64,000 bases of DNA from CAYRYU01 sp964428355 (GCA_964428355.1 CAYRYU010000001.1:124001-188000), one strand, 5' to 3'. Counted from the first letter of the stretch, positions 1-8,717 are shown. Translations and numbers: made by a program. The notes: generated by a model not told the origin, from the sequence alone.

Positions 1-492
1 CCTGACCACGGAAAACCCATGTCTCTCGACATGGGCCTGAACGGCATGGGACACATCCCCCAGGCGGTTTCCCGGAACAACCTGTTTGATTCCTTCCCAG
101 AGGGAGGTCTCTGAAACTTCCAGGAACTTCCGGACCGGGTCGGGGACTTCTCCGATGGTAACCGTGGTGGCCATGTCGGAAAAGAGCCCGTCCTTCACCA
201 GGCCGATGTCGAGGCTGAGGATGTCACCATCCTTGAGTCGACGCTTCTTGGAGGGAATCCCGTGAACCACCTCGTGATTGATGCTGGTACACAAGGTGGC
301 GGTGTACCCCCTGTAGCCCTTGAATGCCGGAACCGCCTTCGCCTTTCGGATGGTATCCTCGGCGAGCCGGTCTAGTTCATAGGTTGAAACCCCGGGTTTG
401 GCCAAAAGCTTCACACCTTCGAGGACGGACCATAACAGGGCTCCGTTCTCACGCATTGTTTCGATCTCCGCCTTGGATTTCAAGGGAATCAA
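1..492 (-). CDS. map: Methionine aminopeptidase, type I (3' end outside window)
   Basis: Removes the initiator Met from nascent chains at the ribosome. The first 164 codons are in the window and the gene runs off the left edge. Family marks visible: a VVHGIPS segment carrying the active-site His, then LDIGLVKDGLFSDMATT with the first two metal-ligand Asp residues. The start is a TTG at 490-492 that shares bases with the adk stop (TTGA). I chose it because the encoded N-terminus (MIPLKSKAEIETMRENG) matches the family. It is the last gene of the superoperon seen here; the usual followers (infA, rpmJ, rpsM and others) would lie to the left. The remaining metal ligands (His, Glu, Glu) are outside the window. 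Confidence 0.93.
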   Translation of the reverse strand, partial: MIPLKSKAEIETMRENGALLWSVLEGVKLLAKPGVSTYELDRLAEDTIRKAKAVPAFKGYRGYTATLCTSINHEVVHGIPSKKRRLKDGDILSLDIGLVKDGLFSDMATTVTIGEVPDPVRKFLEVSETSLWEGIKQVVPGNRLGDVSHAVQAHVERHGFSVVR

Positions 493-1157
493 GGCTTCCG
501 GAGACCTTCTATTATATCACAGATTTTTCCAAAAATCATCTCGATTTTCCCGCTCCCATCGACTTCGTGAAGGAGATTCCTCTTCCCGTAGTATTCGATG
601 AGCGGCTGGGTCTGCTCGTGATAGACCTTCAGCCTGTTGGAGATGACCTCGAAGCTGTCGTCCTTCCTTTGGATCAGTTCGCCCTTGCACTTGTCGCATA
701 CCCCTTCCTTGGCAGGTGGGGAGAACTTCAGGTGGAAGATGGTGGAACAGGCTTTGCACGTCCGCCGCCCGGTCAACCGGTCGATGAGATCCTGGTCCGG
801 AACGATGATCGCGATAACCCCGCTGAGTGGCATTCCACGTTTGTCGAGGGCCTTTCCGACGGAATCGGCCTGGCCAAGGGTCCGGGGGAAACCGTCGAGG
901 ATGAAACCCTTCTTGCAGTCTTTCCCTTCGAGCCGGTCGAGGAGGACCGAAAGAACGAGGTCGTCGGGAACCAGCCCACCCGAGGTGACGAACGATTGGA
1001 CTTTCTTTCCAAGGTCGGACCCCGAGGAGATGGCCGCCCGCAGGAGGTCCCCCGTGGAGATCTGGGGGATTCCGTATTTGTCGACCATCATCTTGGCCTG
1101 GGTCCCCTTCCCCGCCCCCGGTGGGCCGAGAAGGATCAGATTCGTGAACTTTTCCAT
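489..1157 (-). CDS. adk: Adenylate kinase, long zinc-type
   Basis: Interconverts ATP + AMP and 2 ADP in the cytoplasm. The 222 aa include the P-loop GPPGAGKGT (residues 11-19), the AMP-site STGDLLR, and DGFPRT near residue 88. The LID domain is the long form, with four cysteines (C134, C137, C154, C157) that should bind a structural zinc, as in many Gram-positive and thermophile enzymes. The ATG overlaps the secY stop by one base (TGATG-type overlap), and the gene is followed directly by map, the classic secY-adk-map order. Length and motifs are normal for the family. Confidence 0.97.
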   Translation of the reverse strand: MEKFTNLILLGPPGAGKGTQAKMMVDKYGIPQISTGDLLRAAISSGSDLGKKVQSFVTSGGLVPDDLVLSVLLDRLEGKDCKKGFILDGFPRTLGQADSVGKALDKRGMPLSGVIAIIVPDQDLIDRLTGRRTCKACSTIFHLKFSPPAKEGVCDKCKGELIQRKDDSFEVISNRLKVYHEQTQPLIEYYGKRNLLHEVDGSGKIEMIFGKICDIIEGLRKP

Positions 1158-2476
1158 CAGCGCAACCCCCTCTTCTTCATGAACCCTTCATAGTGGCGGG
1201 TAACAAGGTGGGATTCCAGCTGCCGCATGGTGTCCATGGCAACGCCCACCACGATCAGGAGCGCGGTTCCGCCGAAGTAGAACTGGACGTTCATGAACTT
1301 TATCATCAGGTTCGGAATCACCGCCACGATCGAAAGGAAGATTCCTCCCGCAAGGGTGATTCGTGAAAGGGTCCGTTCGAGATAGTCGACGGTGGGCCGT
1401 CCCGCCCGGATTCCGGGGATGAATCCGCCGTATTTCTTCATGTTGTCCGACAGTTCCTGGACGTTGAAGGTGATCGCGGTGTAGAAGTAGGTGAAGAATA
1501 CGATCAGAACGGCATAAACGATCAGATACCCGTAGGTGTTGTAGTTGAACAACCCGAACAGGTAGTGAAGGATTGTACCAAGGAAACCGGTTTCCATGGC
1601 GGCCTGGACGGATTGGAGTCCTTGGATCCAGTTGACGATCATGGAGGGGAAAAGCAGGATCGAACTCGCGAAGATGACGGGGATGACCCCAGCTTGGTTC
1701 ACCCTGAGTGGGATGAAAGTGTTCTGTCCGCCGTAGACCCGGCGTCCCACGACACGTTTCGCATACTGGACCGGGATCTTGCGGACCCCGTCCTGGACAA
1801 GGACGATGGCCATTATGACGGCGATGACAATGATCAGGAGGACCAGCATCTTGATGACGTCCTGGGCATTCCCCTGGAACAGGGCATACTGGTGAACGAT
1901 GGCCTCGGGAAGCGATGCGAGAATGCCGGCGGTGATGAGGATCGAAATCCCGTTGCCTATCCCGTGGCTGGTCATCTGTTCGCCCAACCACATAATGAAA
2001 GCGGTTCCGGCGGTCAGCGTCGTCACCGCCATGATCTTGAAAGGAATCCCACCCTGGGGGACCACGCCCATGCGTTCGAGCATGAAGGTGATTCCGAATG
2101 CCTGAAGAGCGCCAATCAGAACTGTGCCGTAACGCGTGTACTGGCTGATGAGTTTACGGCCCTCTTCACCCTCCTCCTTGGCCAGGTGTTCCAGATAGGG
2201 AATGACGTAGACAAGGAGCTGCATGATGATCGAAGCGTTGATGTAGGGAGCGATTCCGAGAGCAAAAACGGAGAACCGACGCAACGCGCCTCCCGAAAAC
2301 ATGTTCAGGAAGCTGAACACGTCCGAAGTCGGCATCTGGGACGCGAGCAGTTTCGCGTCGACACCGGGAGTGGGGATATGTGTTCCGATCCGGAACACCA
2401 CGATCATCCCGAGGGTAAAGAGGATGCGATTCCGGAGTTCCGGAATCTTCATCGAATTGGCGAGGCTCTGTAACAC
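1157..2476 (-). CDS. secY: Preprotein translocase channel subunit SecY
   Basis: Forms the membrane channel of the Sec translocon. The 439 aa contain about ten hydrophobic segments, and the N-terminus (SLANSMKIPELRNRILFTLG) fits the family. The start is a GTG at 2474-2476 immediately after the rplO TAG. It has an unusually complete Shine-Dalgarno (GGAGGTGATCT) lying inside the last rplO codons, which supports this start over the in-frame ATG eight codons later. SecY sits between L15 and adk as in most spc operons. Other Sec parts in the window are secD and secF; secE and secG are not present. Confidence 0.97.
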   Translation of the reverse strand: MLQSLANSMKIPELRNRILFTLGMIVVFRIGTHIPTPGVDAKLLASQMPTSDVFSFLNMFSGGALRRFSVFALGIAPYINASIIMQLLVYVIPYLEHLAKEEGEEGRKLISQYTRYGTVLIGALQAFGITFMLERMGVVPQGGIPFKIMAVTTLTAGTAFIMWLGEQMTSHGIGNGISILITAGILASLPEAIVHQYALFQGNAQDVIKMLVLLIIVIAVIMAIVLVQDGVRKIPVQYAKRVVGRRVYGGQNTFIPLRVNQAGVIPVIFASSILLFPSMIVNWIQGLQSVQAAMETGFLGTILHYLFGLFNYNTYGYLIVYAVLIVFFTYFYTAITFNVQELSDNMKKYGGFIPGIRAGRPTVDYLERTLSRITLAGGIFLSIVAVIPNLMIKFMNVQFYFGGTALLIVVGVAMDTMRQLESHLVTRHYEGFMKKRGLR

Positions 2477-2923
2477 CTAGATCACCTCCGCTTTCCCGCC
2501 GGCCTTCTCGATCTTGGCTTTTGCGGATTCCGAGAATTTCTGGGCCTGAACGGTCAGCGCTTTGGAGATTTCCCCCCGGGCAAGAATCTTGACGGGGAAA
2601 TGTAGGTTCTTGATCAAGCCTTTCTCCTGCAGCATCTTGGTAGTGACCTGGGTTCCGGTCTCGAAGATATCGAGCTGGGCAAGGTTGACCAGGGAGAAGA
2701 TTTCCTTCATGGGTCGGATGAAGCCACGCTTGGGCATCAACCGGACGAAACGCATCTGTCCGCCTTCGAACCCGGCATAGGGATGCGGCTTGCCCGATCG
2801 GGCGGTCTGGCCCTTTCCACCGCGGGTGGATTTGTTGCCGTGTCCGGACCCTTTTCCTCGTCCGATCCGTTTCCGCTTCTTGGTGGAGCCGATGGCTTTT
2901 TTCAAGTTTCCGAGATTCAACAT
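2477..2923 (-). CDS. rplO: 50S ribosomal protein L15
   Basis: Large-subunit assembly protein that binds 23S rRNA. The 148 aa begin with the highly basic glycine-rich arm (KRIGRGKGSGHGNKSTRGGK) and contain the FEGGQM signature and MPKRGF typical of L15. Length is normal. The gene lies between rpmD and secY, and its stop abuts the secY GTG start, so the two are probably translationally coupled. Confidence 0.97.
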   Translation of the reverse strand: MLNLGNLKKAIGSTKKRKRIGRGKGSGHGNKSTRGGKGQTARSGKPHPYAGFEGGQMRFVRLMPKRGFIRPMKEIFSLVNLAQLDIFETGTQVTTKMLQEKGLIKNLHFPVKILARGEISKALTVQAQKFSESAKAKIEKAGGKAEVI

Positions 2924-2933
2924 GGTGGGTTCC

Positions 2934-3116
2934 TCACTTTACTTCGAGCCAGCGCTGGACCTTGTCGATCATACCGAGAACCGCAGGGTTCGCGGCATGA
3001 GTAACTTCCTGGAGCATATGGTGCAGGCCCAACGCACGGATTGTTTGCTTCTGGCGCACGGTCGCGCCGATCGAACTCTTGATGAGTTTGATGGTTACTT
3101 TCTTTTCCTTTTCCAC
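2934..3116 (-). CDS. rpmD: 50S ribosomal protein L30
   Basis: Small large-subunit protein of 60 aa, matching the short bacterial L30 form. It shows the IKLIKSSIGATVRQKQTIRALG segment: a beta strand followed by the R-x-K-Q-T-x-R-A-L-G-L helix start found across L30. It lies between rpsE and rplO in standard spc order, with gaps of about 10 bp on each side. Confidence 0.95.
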   Translation of the reverse strand: MEKEKKVTIKLIKSSIGATVRQKQTIRALGLHHMLQEVTHAANPAVLGMIDKVQRWLEVK

Positions 3117-3126
3117 GACGTTTCTC

Positions 3127-3672
3127 CTACCCGTTGATGACCTGAGCGGGGGGGATTCCGCGCATCTTGCTGACGTCGTTCACCCCGCGCATCCGCTTGA
3201 GAGCGTTCATGCAGGCTTTGGCGACGTTGACCGGGTTGTTGGACCCGATTCTCTTGGCGAGAACGTCACGGACTCCGAGTGCCTCGAAGATGGCCCGGAC
3301 GGCCCCGCCCGCGATGACGCCGGTCCCGGGGGCGGCGGGTTTCAGCATAACAGAGCTTGCGCCGAACTTCCCTAGATCGGGGTGCGGGATGGTCCCTTTG
3401 TAGAGCGGGATGGTGGTAAGGGTTTTCTTGGCTTTCTCGAGGCCCTTTCGGACTGCATCGGGAACGGCCTTGGCCTTTCCGATGGCCATTCCGACCCGAC
3501 CTTTCTTGTCGCCCACGCAAACGAGGACGGAGAAGCCGAAGTGCCGGCCGCCTTTGACCGTTTTGCTGACGCGGTTGACAGCGATGATTTTTTCTACGAA
3601 CTCACTCTCGACTTGCCCACGATCACGATCGCGGCCCCTCCGGGGGGAATCAAATGTTCTCTTTTCAGCCAT
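3127..3672 (-). CDS. rpsE: 30S ribosomal protein S5
   Basis: Small-subunit protein involved in decoding fidelity and the mRNA entry site. The 181 aa show the S5 double-stranded-RNA-binding fold signature (VNRVSKTVKGGRHFGFSVLV followed by GDKKGRVGMAIGKAKAVPDA) and the conserved C-terminal half. A short charged N-terminal lead (residues 1-25, rich in Arg and Asp) precedes the fold. Order rplR-rpsE-rpmD is canonical. Confidence 0.97.
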   Translation of the reverse strand: MAEKRTFDSPRRGRDRDRGQVESEFVEKIIAVNRVSKTVKGGRHFGFSVLVCVGDKKGRVGMAIGKAKAVPDAVRKGLEKAKKTLTTIPLYKGTIPHPDLGKFGASSVMLKPAAPGTGVIAGGAVRAIFEALGVRDVLAKRIGSNNPVNVAKACMNALKRMRGVNDVSKMRGIPPAQVING

Positions 3673-3683
3673 GGCTCACTCCT

Positions 3684-4052
3684 TTAGAATTTCAGGCCGG
3701 CCGACCTGGCGCCCTCCGCCAGCTCTTTCACGCGACCATGATACCGGTATCCGCCCTTGTCGAAGACCACGTTCTCGATGCCCTTTTCCTTGGCAAGTTC
3801 CGCGATCCGGACGCCGACCTTTTTCGCACCGTCCTTGTTTCCGCCGGGGACTTTGGATTCACGCATGTCCTTGGTGGCGGAGCTTGCGGCGGCGAGGGTG
3901 ATTCCCCTCTGGTCGTCGATGATCTGGGCGTAGATGTGCTTGATGCTCCGGTACACCGCAAGGCGGGGCCTTTCGGTGGATCCGGAAAGGTAGAAACGGG
4001 AGCGCTTGTGGCGCTTGACACGCAGAAGGTGTTTCTTGTTGTTTTCGCTCAT
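3684..4052 (-). CDS. rplR: 50S ribosomal protein L18
   Basis: Binds 5S rRNA together with L5 in the central protuberance. The 122 aa contain the basic N-terminal arm and the RLAVYRSIKHIYAQIIDD core, ending in the usual GYRYHGRVKELAEGARSAG segment. Length is normal. Neighbours rplF (upstream) and rpsE (downstream) are in standard order. Confidence 0.97.
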   Translation of the reverse strand: MSENNKKHLLRVKRHKRSRFYLSGSTERPRLAVYRSIKHIYAQIIDDQRGITLAAASSATKDMRESKVPGGNKDGAKKVGVRIAELAKEKGIENVVFDKGGYRYHGRVKELAEGARSAGLKF

Positions 4053-4078
4053 AAGTCGATCTCAAAACTCAACCGTCA

Positions 4079-4654
4079 TCAGGCGGCGAGCTTCTTGCCC
4101 TCCTTGATGCGGACTTTCTCTCCGGCGTAGCGGATCCCCGTGCCTTTGTAATGCTCGGGGGGCTTGATCCCGCGGATGTCGGCGGCCACCTGGCCGACGG
4201 CTTCCTTGTCGATCCCGGTCACGAGAACCTTGGCGACTACATCGTGTCCGGTGGCAGTCTTGACGCCACCCGGTTCGATCTTGCAGGTGACTTCCTTGGG
4301 AATGTCAAAGGTTGCGGGATGCGAATACCCGATGTTGAAGATCAACTTCGACCCTTCCGCGCGAACCTTGTAACCCACCCCGACGATCTCGAGGCTCCGG
4401 GAAAATCCTTTGAAGACCCCAGCGACCATGTTGGCCAGGAGGCTGCGAACGAGGCCGAACTTGCTCCGGACCTCCTTCACGCTGTTCTCGGGAATCGCGC
4501 ACTGGAGGCGATCTTTCTCCTTGGTGATCTTGACCTCGGGACAAAAACTCCTCTTGAGGGAGCCTTTGGGCCCCTTGAGGGACACCGTGTGACCGGTGAT
4601 ACTGACTTCGACTCCTTGGGGAATCAGAATGGGTTTCTTTCCGATGCGAGACAT
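4079..4654 (-). CDS. rplF: 50S ribosomal protein L6
   Basis: Large-subunit protein near the GTPase-associated region. The 191 aa start with SRIGKKPILIPQGVEV and end with the family signature around PPEHYKGTGIRY followed by GEKVRIKEGKK. There are two similar alpha/beta halves, as expected. The length is slightly above the common 175-180 aa. It lies between rpsH and rplR. Confidence 0.97.
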   Translation of the reverse strand: MSRIGKKPILIPQGVEVSITGHTVSLKGPKGSLKRSFCPEVKITKEKDRLQCAIPENSVKEVRSKFGLVRSLLANMVAGVFKGFSRSLEIVGVGYKVRAEGSKLIFNIGYSHPATFDIPKEVTCKIEPGGVKTATGHDVVAKVLVTGIDKEAVGQVAADIRGIKPPEHYKGTGIRYAGEKVRIKEGKKLAA

Positions 4655-4670
4655 CTTTTTTCCCCCCCTT

Positions 4671-5069
4671 TTACCAGACCTGGCAGAGGATTTCCCCGCC
4701 GACGTTGTTCTTCTTCGCTTCCTTGTCCGTCATGATTCCGTGGGAGGTCGAAACGATTGCGATTCCGAGACCGCCCATGACCTTTGGAATGACGGTGGCA
4801 CCCGAATAAACGCGGCGCCCCGGCTTGGAGATCCGGCGGATTCCGGAGAGCATCCGGGCCTGCCGCTCACCGAACTTCAGGAAGATCTTGAGGTTGAACT
4901 TGTTCTGGAATTTGTAATAGCGAAAATCGCGGATGTACCCTTCCCTTTTGAGGATCTTGGCGATCTCGATCTTCATCTTGGAGGAAGGCATTTCCACGCT
5001 CTCGTGTTTGACGATGTTGGCGTTGCGGATGCGGGTAAGCATGTCGCCGATGGGATCAGTCATACTCAT
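4671..5069 (-). CDS. rpsH: 30S ribosomal protein S8
   Basis: Binds 16S rRNA helix 21 and, in E. coli, acts as the spc-operon translational repressor. The 132 aa include the N-terminal TDPIGDMLTRIRNAN and the C-terminal STSHGIMTDKEAKKNNVGGE signature. Length is normal. Whether it autoregulates here cannot be judged from sequence; I did not find an obvious S8-site mimic near rplE. Confidence 0.97.
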   Translation of the reverse strand: MSMTDPIGDMLTRIRNANIVKHESVEMPSSKMKIEIAKILKREGYIRDFRYYKFQNKFNLKIFLKFGERQARMLSGIRRISKPGRRVYSGATVIPKVMGGLGIAIVSTSHGIMTDKEAKKNNVGGEILCQVW

Positions 5070-5082
5070 GTTTGCGGTCCCC

Positions 5083-5268
5083 CTACCAGCTCGATTTGGT
5101 GATGCCCGGGATCTGGCCCTTGGAAGCCAGGGCCCGGAAGCAGATGCGGCACATGTGGAAATCCCGCATATATCCGCGGGGTCGGCCGCAGATGCGGCAG
5201 CGGTTGTACCGACGCGTGGAAAACTTCTTGGTTTTCATCCATTTCTGGATCAACGATGTTTTTGCCAT
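5083..5268 (-). CDS. rpsN: 30S ribosomal protein S14, zinc-binding (type Z)
   Basis: Short S14 of 61 aa located in the 30S head. It carries two CxxC pairs (CRIC and CRIC, 12 residues apart), so it is the zinc-requiring form, in contrast to the roughly 100-aa zinc-free form. The basic N-terminus and the C-terminal GQIPGITKSSW are typical. It lies between rplE and rpsH. Confidence 0.97.
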   Translation of the reverse strand: MAKTSLIQKWMKTKKFSTRRYNRCRICGRPRGYMRDFHMCRICFRALASKGQIPGITKSSW

Positions 5269-5281
5269 ATTCGCTCCTTAA

Positions 5282-5887
5282 TCAGATTTTCTGGGTTTTG
5301 CGAAACGGCATTCCAAGAAGAGAGAGGAGCTCCCTGGCTTCGCCGTCGGTTCTTGCCGTCGTAACGATAGTGATGTTCATCCCCTGCACCTTTTCGACCG
5401 AATCGTATTTGATTTCGGGGAACACCAGCTGCTCAACGAGCCCGAGGCTATAGTTGCCCCGACCGTCGAAGGCTTTGGGGGAGAGTCCCCGGAAGTCGCG
5501 GATGCGGGGAACGACGATGTTGAATAGCTTGTCCAGGAAGAAGAATGCGCGGTCGCCGCGAAGGGTGACGCAACATCCTATGGGAACGCCCGCGCGGAGC
5601 TTGAAGTTGGAGATCGATTTCCGCGCCCGGGTGACGACCGGCTTCTGGCCTGCGATTACCGTCATTTCACTCACGGCGGCATCCAGGAGCTTGCTGTTCT
5701 GGGTGGCAGCACCCACTCCCATGTTCAGGACCACTTTCGAGATCCTGGGAATGGCCATAGGATTTCCATACTGGGAAAGAAGCTTGGGGGCGACTTCCTT
5801 GATGTACTTTTCCTTCAGCCTTGGAAGAGACTTCGTTCCGCCGGTGGGTTTCGCTCCTCCTGCGGAATTTGCCTGTGTCTTTGCCAT
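5282..5887 (-). CDS. rplE: 50S ribosomal protein L5
   Basis: Central-protuberance protein that binds 5S rRNA and contacts P-site tRNA. The 201 aa contain NPMAIPRISKVVLNMGVG, the GVPIGCCVTLRG loop and a normal C-terminus. About 20 extra residues rich in Gly, Ala and Lys precede the core (core begins near residue 23). Order rplX-rplE-rpsN is canonical. Confidence 0.97.
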   Translation of the reverse strand: MAKTQANSAGGAKPTGGTKSLPRLKEKYIKEVAPKLLSQYGNPMAIPRISKVVLNMGVGAATQNSKLLDAAVSEMTVIAGQKPVVTRARKSISNFKLRAGVPIGCCVTLRGDRAFFFLDKLFNIVVPRIRDFRGLSPKAFDGRGNYSLGLVEQLVFPEIKYDSVEKVQGMNITIVTTARTDGEARELLSLLGMPFRKTQKI

Positions 5888-5913
5888 GCCGAATTCTCCT
5901 TATTCTTGATTCG

Positions 5914-6267
5914 TCACTTGCGCCCGATCGGCTCGTTGCAGAGCGCGCAGACGCGTGACATTTCGTCCTTGAGTTCCACGATGTGTGCCCGGGTGATCTT
6001 GTTGCAGCGGGTGCAGAGGAGGGCGACCTTGCTCAGTGCGACGGGGCCTTCCTTCTGGATGATGCCGCCCTTTCCGATCTTCTTGGAGGGCCGCTGGTGC
6101 CGCTTGATGTAGTTCACGCCCTCGATGAAGGCCTGACCCTTGGAGGCAACGACCTGGAGAACGCGGCCCTTCTTGCCCCGATCCTCGCCGCTGAGGATGA
6201 TGACGTTGTCATCCTTCTTGACGATGGGTTTGGCGACCGCCTTCCGCTGTTTCAATGTCTTCAACAT
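5914..6267 (-). CDS. rplX: 50S ribosomal protein L24
   Basis: Assembly-initiator protein at the tunnel exit. The 117 aa contain a KOW motif (DDNVIILSGEDRGKKGRV) and NYIKRHQRPSKK. The C-terminal part has two CxxC pairs (CTRC and CALC), which could hold a zinc as in several bacterial L24 proteins. Located between rplN and rplE. Confidence 0.97.
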   Translation of the reverse strand: MLKTLKQRKAVAKPIVKKDDNVIILSGEDRGKKGRVLQVVASKGQAFIEGVNYIKRHQRPSKKIGKGGIIQKEGPVALSKVALLCTRCNKITRAHIVELKDEMSRVCALCNEPIGRK

Positions 6268-6279
6268 GATTATTCTCCC

Positions 6280-6648
6280 TCAGATTACTTCAGGGGCCAG
6301 GGAAACGATCTTCATGAACTGCTTCTCGCGAAGTTCACGAGCAACCGGCCCGAAGATGCGGGTTCCCTTGGGGTTGTTGTCAGGGGCGATGATAACCGCC
6401 GCGTTGTCGTCGAAGCGGATGAAGCTGCCGTCGGGCCGCCGGTATTCCTTCTTGGTCCGGACGATGACCGCACGGACGACTTCCTTCTTCTTGACGGTCC
6501 CGTCGGGAATCGCGTCCTTGACAGAAGCCATGATGATGTCTCCGAGGGAACCGAAGGTCCGGTTTCCTCCACCCATCACCCGGATGCACAAAAGTTTCTT
6601 GGCGCCTGTGTTGTCGGCGACTTTAAGCGTCGATTCCTGCCGGATCAT
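6280..6648 (-). CDS. rplN: 50S ribosomal protein L14
   Basis: Subunit-interface protein contacting 16S rRNA. The 122 aa begin with MIRQESTLKVADNTGAKKL, the classic L14 N-terminus, and keep the usual length. A strong Shine-Dalgarno (GGAGGT) precedes the ATG. Its first 26 bases overlap the end of rpsQ, more than the other overlaps in this operon, implying coupled translation with S17. Confidence 0.97.
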   Translation of the reverse strand: MIRQESTLKVADNTGAKKLLCIRVMGGGNRTFGSLGDIIMASVKDAIPDGTVKKKEVVRAVIVRTKKEYRRPDGSFIRFDDNAAVIIAPDNNPKGTRIFGPVARELREKQFMKIVSLAPEVI

Positions 6649-6940
6649 TCTCGACCTCCTTCAAGCTGTCGCGGGTCTTGACATCGCCCCGCTGGACGAT
6701 TTCCCGTACGACCCATTTCTTCAGTTTGCTGATGGGCTTGCACTCTTCGACCCGAACGAGGTCTCCAAGCTTGCACTCGCCCTTGGGATCGTGTACCAGG
6801 AAGGATTGCTGCCGCTTGATGTACTTCCCGAACTTGGGGTGCATGTGGATCCCCTCGATCTGGACTTTGATGGTCTTGGCGGACTTCGCGCTGATGACCA
6901 TCGCCAAACGGCTTTTCAGGGTTCTCTTTTCGTTATCCAT
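6623..6940 (-). CDS. rpsQ: 30S ribosomal protein S17
   Basis: Primary 16S rRNA-binding protein with an OB fold. The 105 aa include KTIKVQIEGIHMHPKFGKYI and the GDLVRVEECKPISKLKKW segment typical of S17. About 20 additional C-terminal residues (charged, ending PAGIDA) are encoded in the region that overlaps and approaches the rplN start, so the tail may be a product of the overlap. Confidence 0.96.
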   Translation of the reverse strand: MDNEKRTLKSRLAMVISAKSAKTIKVQIEGIHMHPKFGKYIKRQQSFLVHDPKGECKLGDLVRVEECKPISKLKKWVVREIVQRGDVKTRDSLKEVENDPAGIDA

Positions 6941-6956
6941 GGGTCAACCTCCTCGG

Positions 6957-7589
6957 TCAAAACGGCAGCCGGCCAGAGGCCAACTCACGTTGCAGAGCCC
7001 GGATCTTGTCGAGCTCATTCAGTTTTTCGCGCTTGGTTTCCTTGAGAGAGAGGATCTGAGAAGCCTCATTTAACCCCAACGTGGACAATTTGTCAAGGAA
7101 GTTCTTCCGGGGAGAGAAGTTGGGATCACGCAAGCGGCGGGATGAAGCGCGGAGTTTGGCTTCCTCCTTGCCTTTCTTGGTCTTGAGCATTTCGGAGATG
7201 CGATTCCGAATGGATTTCAGAAGGTTCGCCAACTTGTCATCCACCTCGGACCGGATCGCCCGACGGACCGCCTGGGCTTTCCCCGCGAGCTGGATCTTGA
7301 GCATCGCGATTTTCTCGCGGAGCGGAGTGGCCCTGGAATCGATCTTCTTCTTGTCGATCATGTCCTGGTATTCCTTCTTCAACCCGCTCTGGATCTGCTC
7401 CCTCTGGATACGGGTGAGAAAGGTCATGACGCGGGCGATGTTTCGTCGGACCAGGCCGATCCGGGAGGGGTTCGCGAGCTGGCCGGTGACCACCTGGAAC
7501 CTGAGGTTGAAGAGCTCTTCCTTGAAATGATGATACTTCTCGAGAAGTTCGGTTTCTGACAATTCCGAGAAATTTTCACGGTTCTTCAT
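6957..7589 (-). CDS. rpmC: 50S ribosomal protein L29 with a long C-terminal extension
   Basis: Residues 1-70 are a clear L29: ELSETELLEKYHHFKEELFN, NLRFQVVTGQLANPSRIG and VRRNIARVMT, the family's two-helix hairpin at the tunnel exit. Ordinary L29 is 60-75 aa, but this reading frame continues without a stop to 210 aa. The extra 140 residues are strongly basic, Lys/Arg/Glu/Leu-rich and look like long helices or coiled coil (for instance around residues 90-150). No stop or frameshift separates the two parts, and the gene keeps its standard place between rplP and rpsQ. I recognise no known domain in the extension. Confidence 0.93.
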   Translation of the reverse strand: MKNRENFSELSETELLEKYHHFKEELFNLRFQVVTGQLANPSRIGLVRRNIARVMTFLTRIQREQIQSGLKKEYQDMIDKKKIDSRATPLREKIAMLKIQLAGKAQAVRRAIRSEVDDKLANLLKSIRNRISEMLKTKKGKEEAKLRASSRRLRDPNFSPRKNFLDKLSTLGLNEASQILSLKETKREKLNELDKIRALQRELASGRLPF

Positions 7590-7604
7590 GACTGCACCAT
7601 CCTG

Positions 7605-8018
7605 CTATTCCATCTGGGAGGTTACGATCTTGGTTCGGATCGGGAGTTTGAACCCAGCCTGCGAAAGGGATTCGAAGGCGACATCCTGGGGGACTCCCTC
7701 GAGCTCGAAAAGGATTCTTCCGGGCTTGACCACGGCAACCCAATACTCGGGGGCACCTTTTCCTTTTCCCATACGGGTTTCGAGAGGCTTTTTGGAAACC
7801 GGCTTGTCGGGGAAAACCCGGATCCACATTTTTCCTGCCCGCTTGACCGTTCGGGTGATGACTTTTCGAGCGGCTTCGATCTGGGCGCTCGTCATCCAAC
7901 AGCATTCGAGGGCCTGGAGGCCGAAGGTCCCGAAAGCCAGGTATTTGGCGCCTTTGCTCATCCCACGCATTCTTCCGCGTTGTTGTTTTCTGAACTTTGT
8001 CCGTGCCGGCATCAACAT
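7605..8018 (-). CDS. rplP: 50S ribosomal protein L16
   Basis: Organises the A-site tRNA-binding region of the large subunit. The 137 aa start MLMPARTKFRKQQRGRM and contain AFGTFGLQALE, GKMWIRVFPDKPVSKKP and RMGKGKGAPEYWVAVVKPG, all diagnostic. Length is normal. Order rpsC-rplP-rpmC is canonical. Confidence 0.97.
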   Translation of the reverse strand: MLMPARTKFRKQQRGRMRGMSKGAKYLAFGTFGLQALECCWMTSAQIEAARKVITRTVKRAGKMWIRVFPDKPVSKKPLETRMGKGKGAPEYWVAVVKPGRILFELEGVPQDVAFESLSQAGFKLPIRTKIVTSQME

Positions 8019-8033
8019 GGCAGCGGTTCCTCC

Positions 8034-8714
8034 TTAAAAGGTGTTTTCGCGGGGCGGTGGATTCTCCGGACCAGCGGTCTTTCCAATCCTTTCGCCCTTG
8101 AAGACCCACACCTTGACCCCGACGCACCCGAAGGTGGTAACGGCGGTCTCGGTTGCGAAGTCGATATCGGCCCTGAGAGTGTGCAGGGGAACGCGTCCCT
8201 CGCGCACCCATTCGGAGCGGCTGATTTCAGCGCCGCCCAGCCGGCCACCGCAGGTGATCTTGATGCCCTGGGCGCCCGCCCGCATGGCGCGGGAGATGGC
8301 CTGGCGCATCGCCCGGCGGTGAGAAACGCGTTTCTCGAGCTGCATTGCGACGCTCTCGGCGATGAGTTTCGCCTCCGTGTCGGGATGCTTGATCTCCTGG
8401 ATTGCGAGGAAAACGGATTTCCCGGTCATCTTTTCAAGGTCTTTCTTGAGGAGGTCGACCCGTTCACCGCCGCGGCCAATGATGACCCCGGGTTTCGCTG
8501 TGTGGATGGTGACCTTGACCTTGGTGTTGGATTTCCGTTCGATCTCAATCCGGCCGATTCCCTCGCGGGGAAACTGCTTCCGGTCGACGAAGTTCCGGAT
8601 CTTGACGTCCTCGTGGAGGAAGGTCGCGTATTCGCCGCGCTTGGCAAACCACCTGGAATCCCATGTCCGGGTGATGCCGAGCCTGATTCCTACTGGATTA
8701 ACTTTCTGTCCCAT
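8034..8714 (-). CDS. rpsC: 30S ribosomal protein S3
   Basis: 30S head protein lining the mRNA entry tunnel. The 226 aa contain the N-terminal GQKVNPVGIRLGITRTWDSR, a KH domain with the GRGG loop (PGVIIGRGGERVDLLKK) and the C-terminal GGRLGGAEISRSEW. Length is normal for the family. It is separated from rplV by only 3 bp. Confidence 0.97.
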   Translation of the reverse strand: MGQKVNPVGIRLGITRTWDSRWFAKRGEYATFLHEDVKIRNFVDRKQFPREGIGRIEIERKSNTKVKVTIHTAKPGVIIGRGGERVDLLKKDLEKMTGKSVFLAIQEIKHPDTEAKLIAESVAMQLEKRVSHRRAMRQAISRAMRAGAQGIKITCGGRLGGAEISRSEWVREGRVPLHTLRADIDFATETAVTTFGCVGVKVWVFKGERIGKTAGPENPPPRENTF

Positions 8715-8717
8715 TTT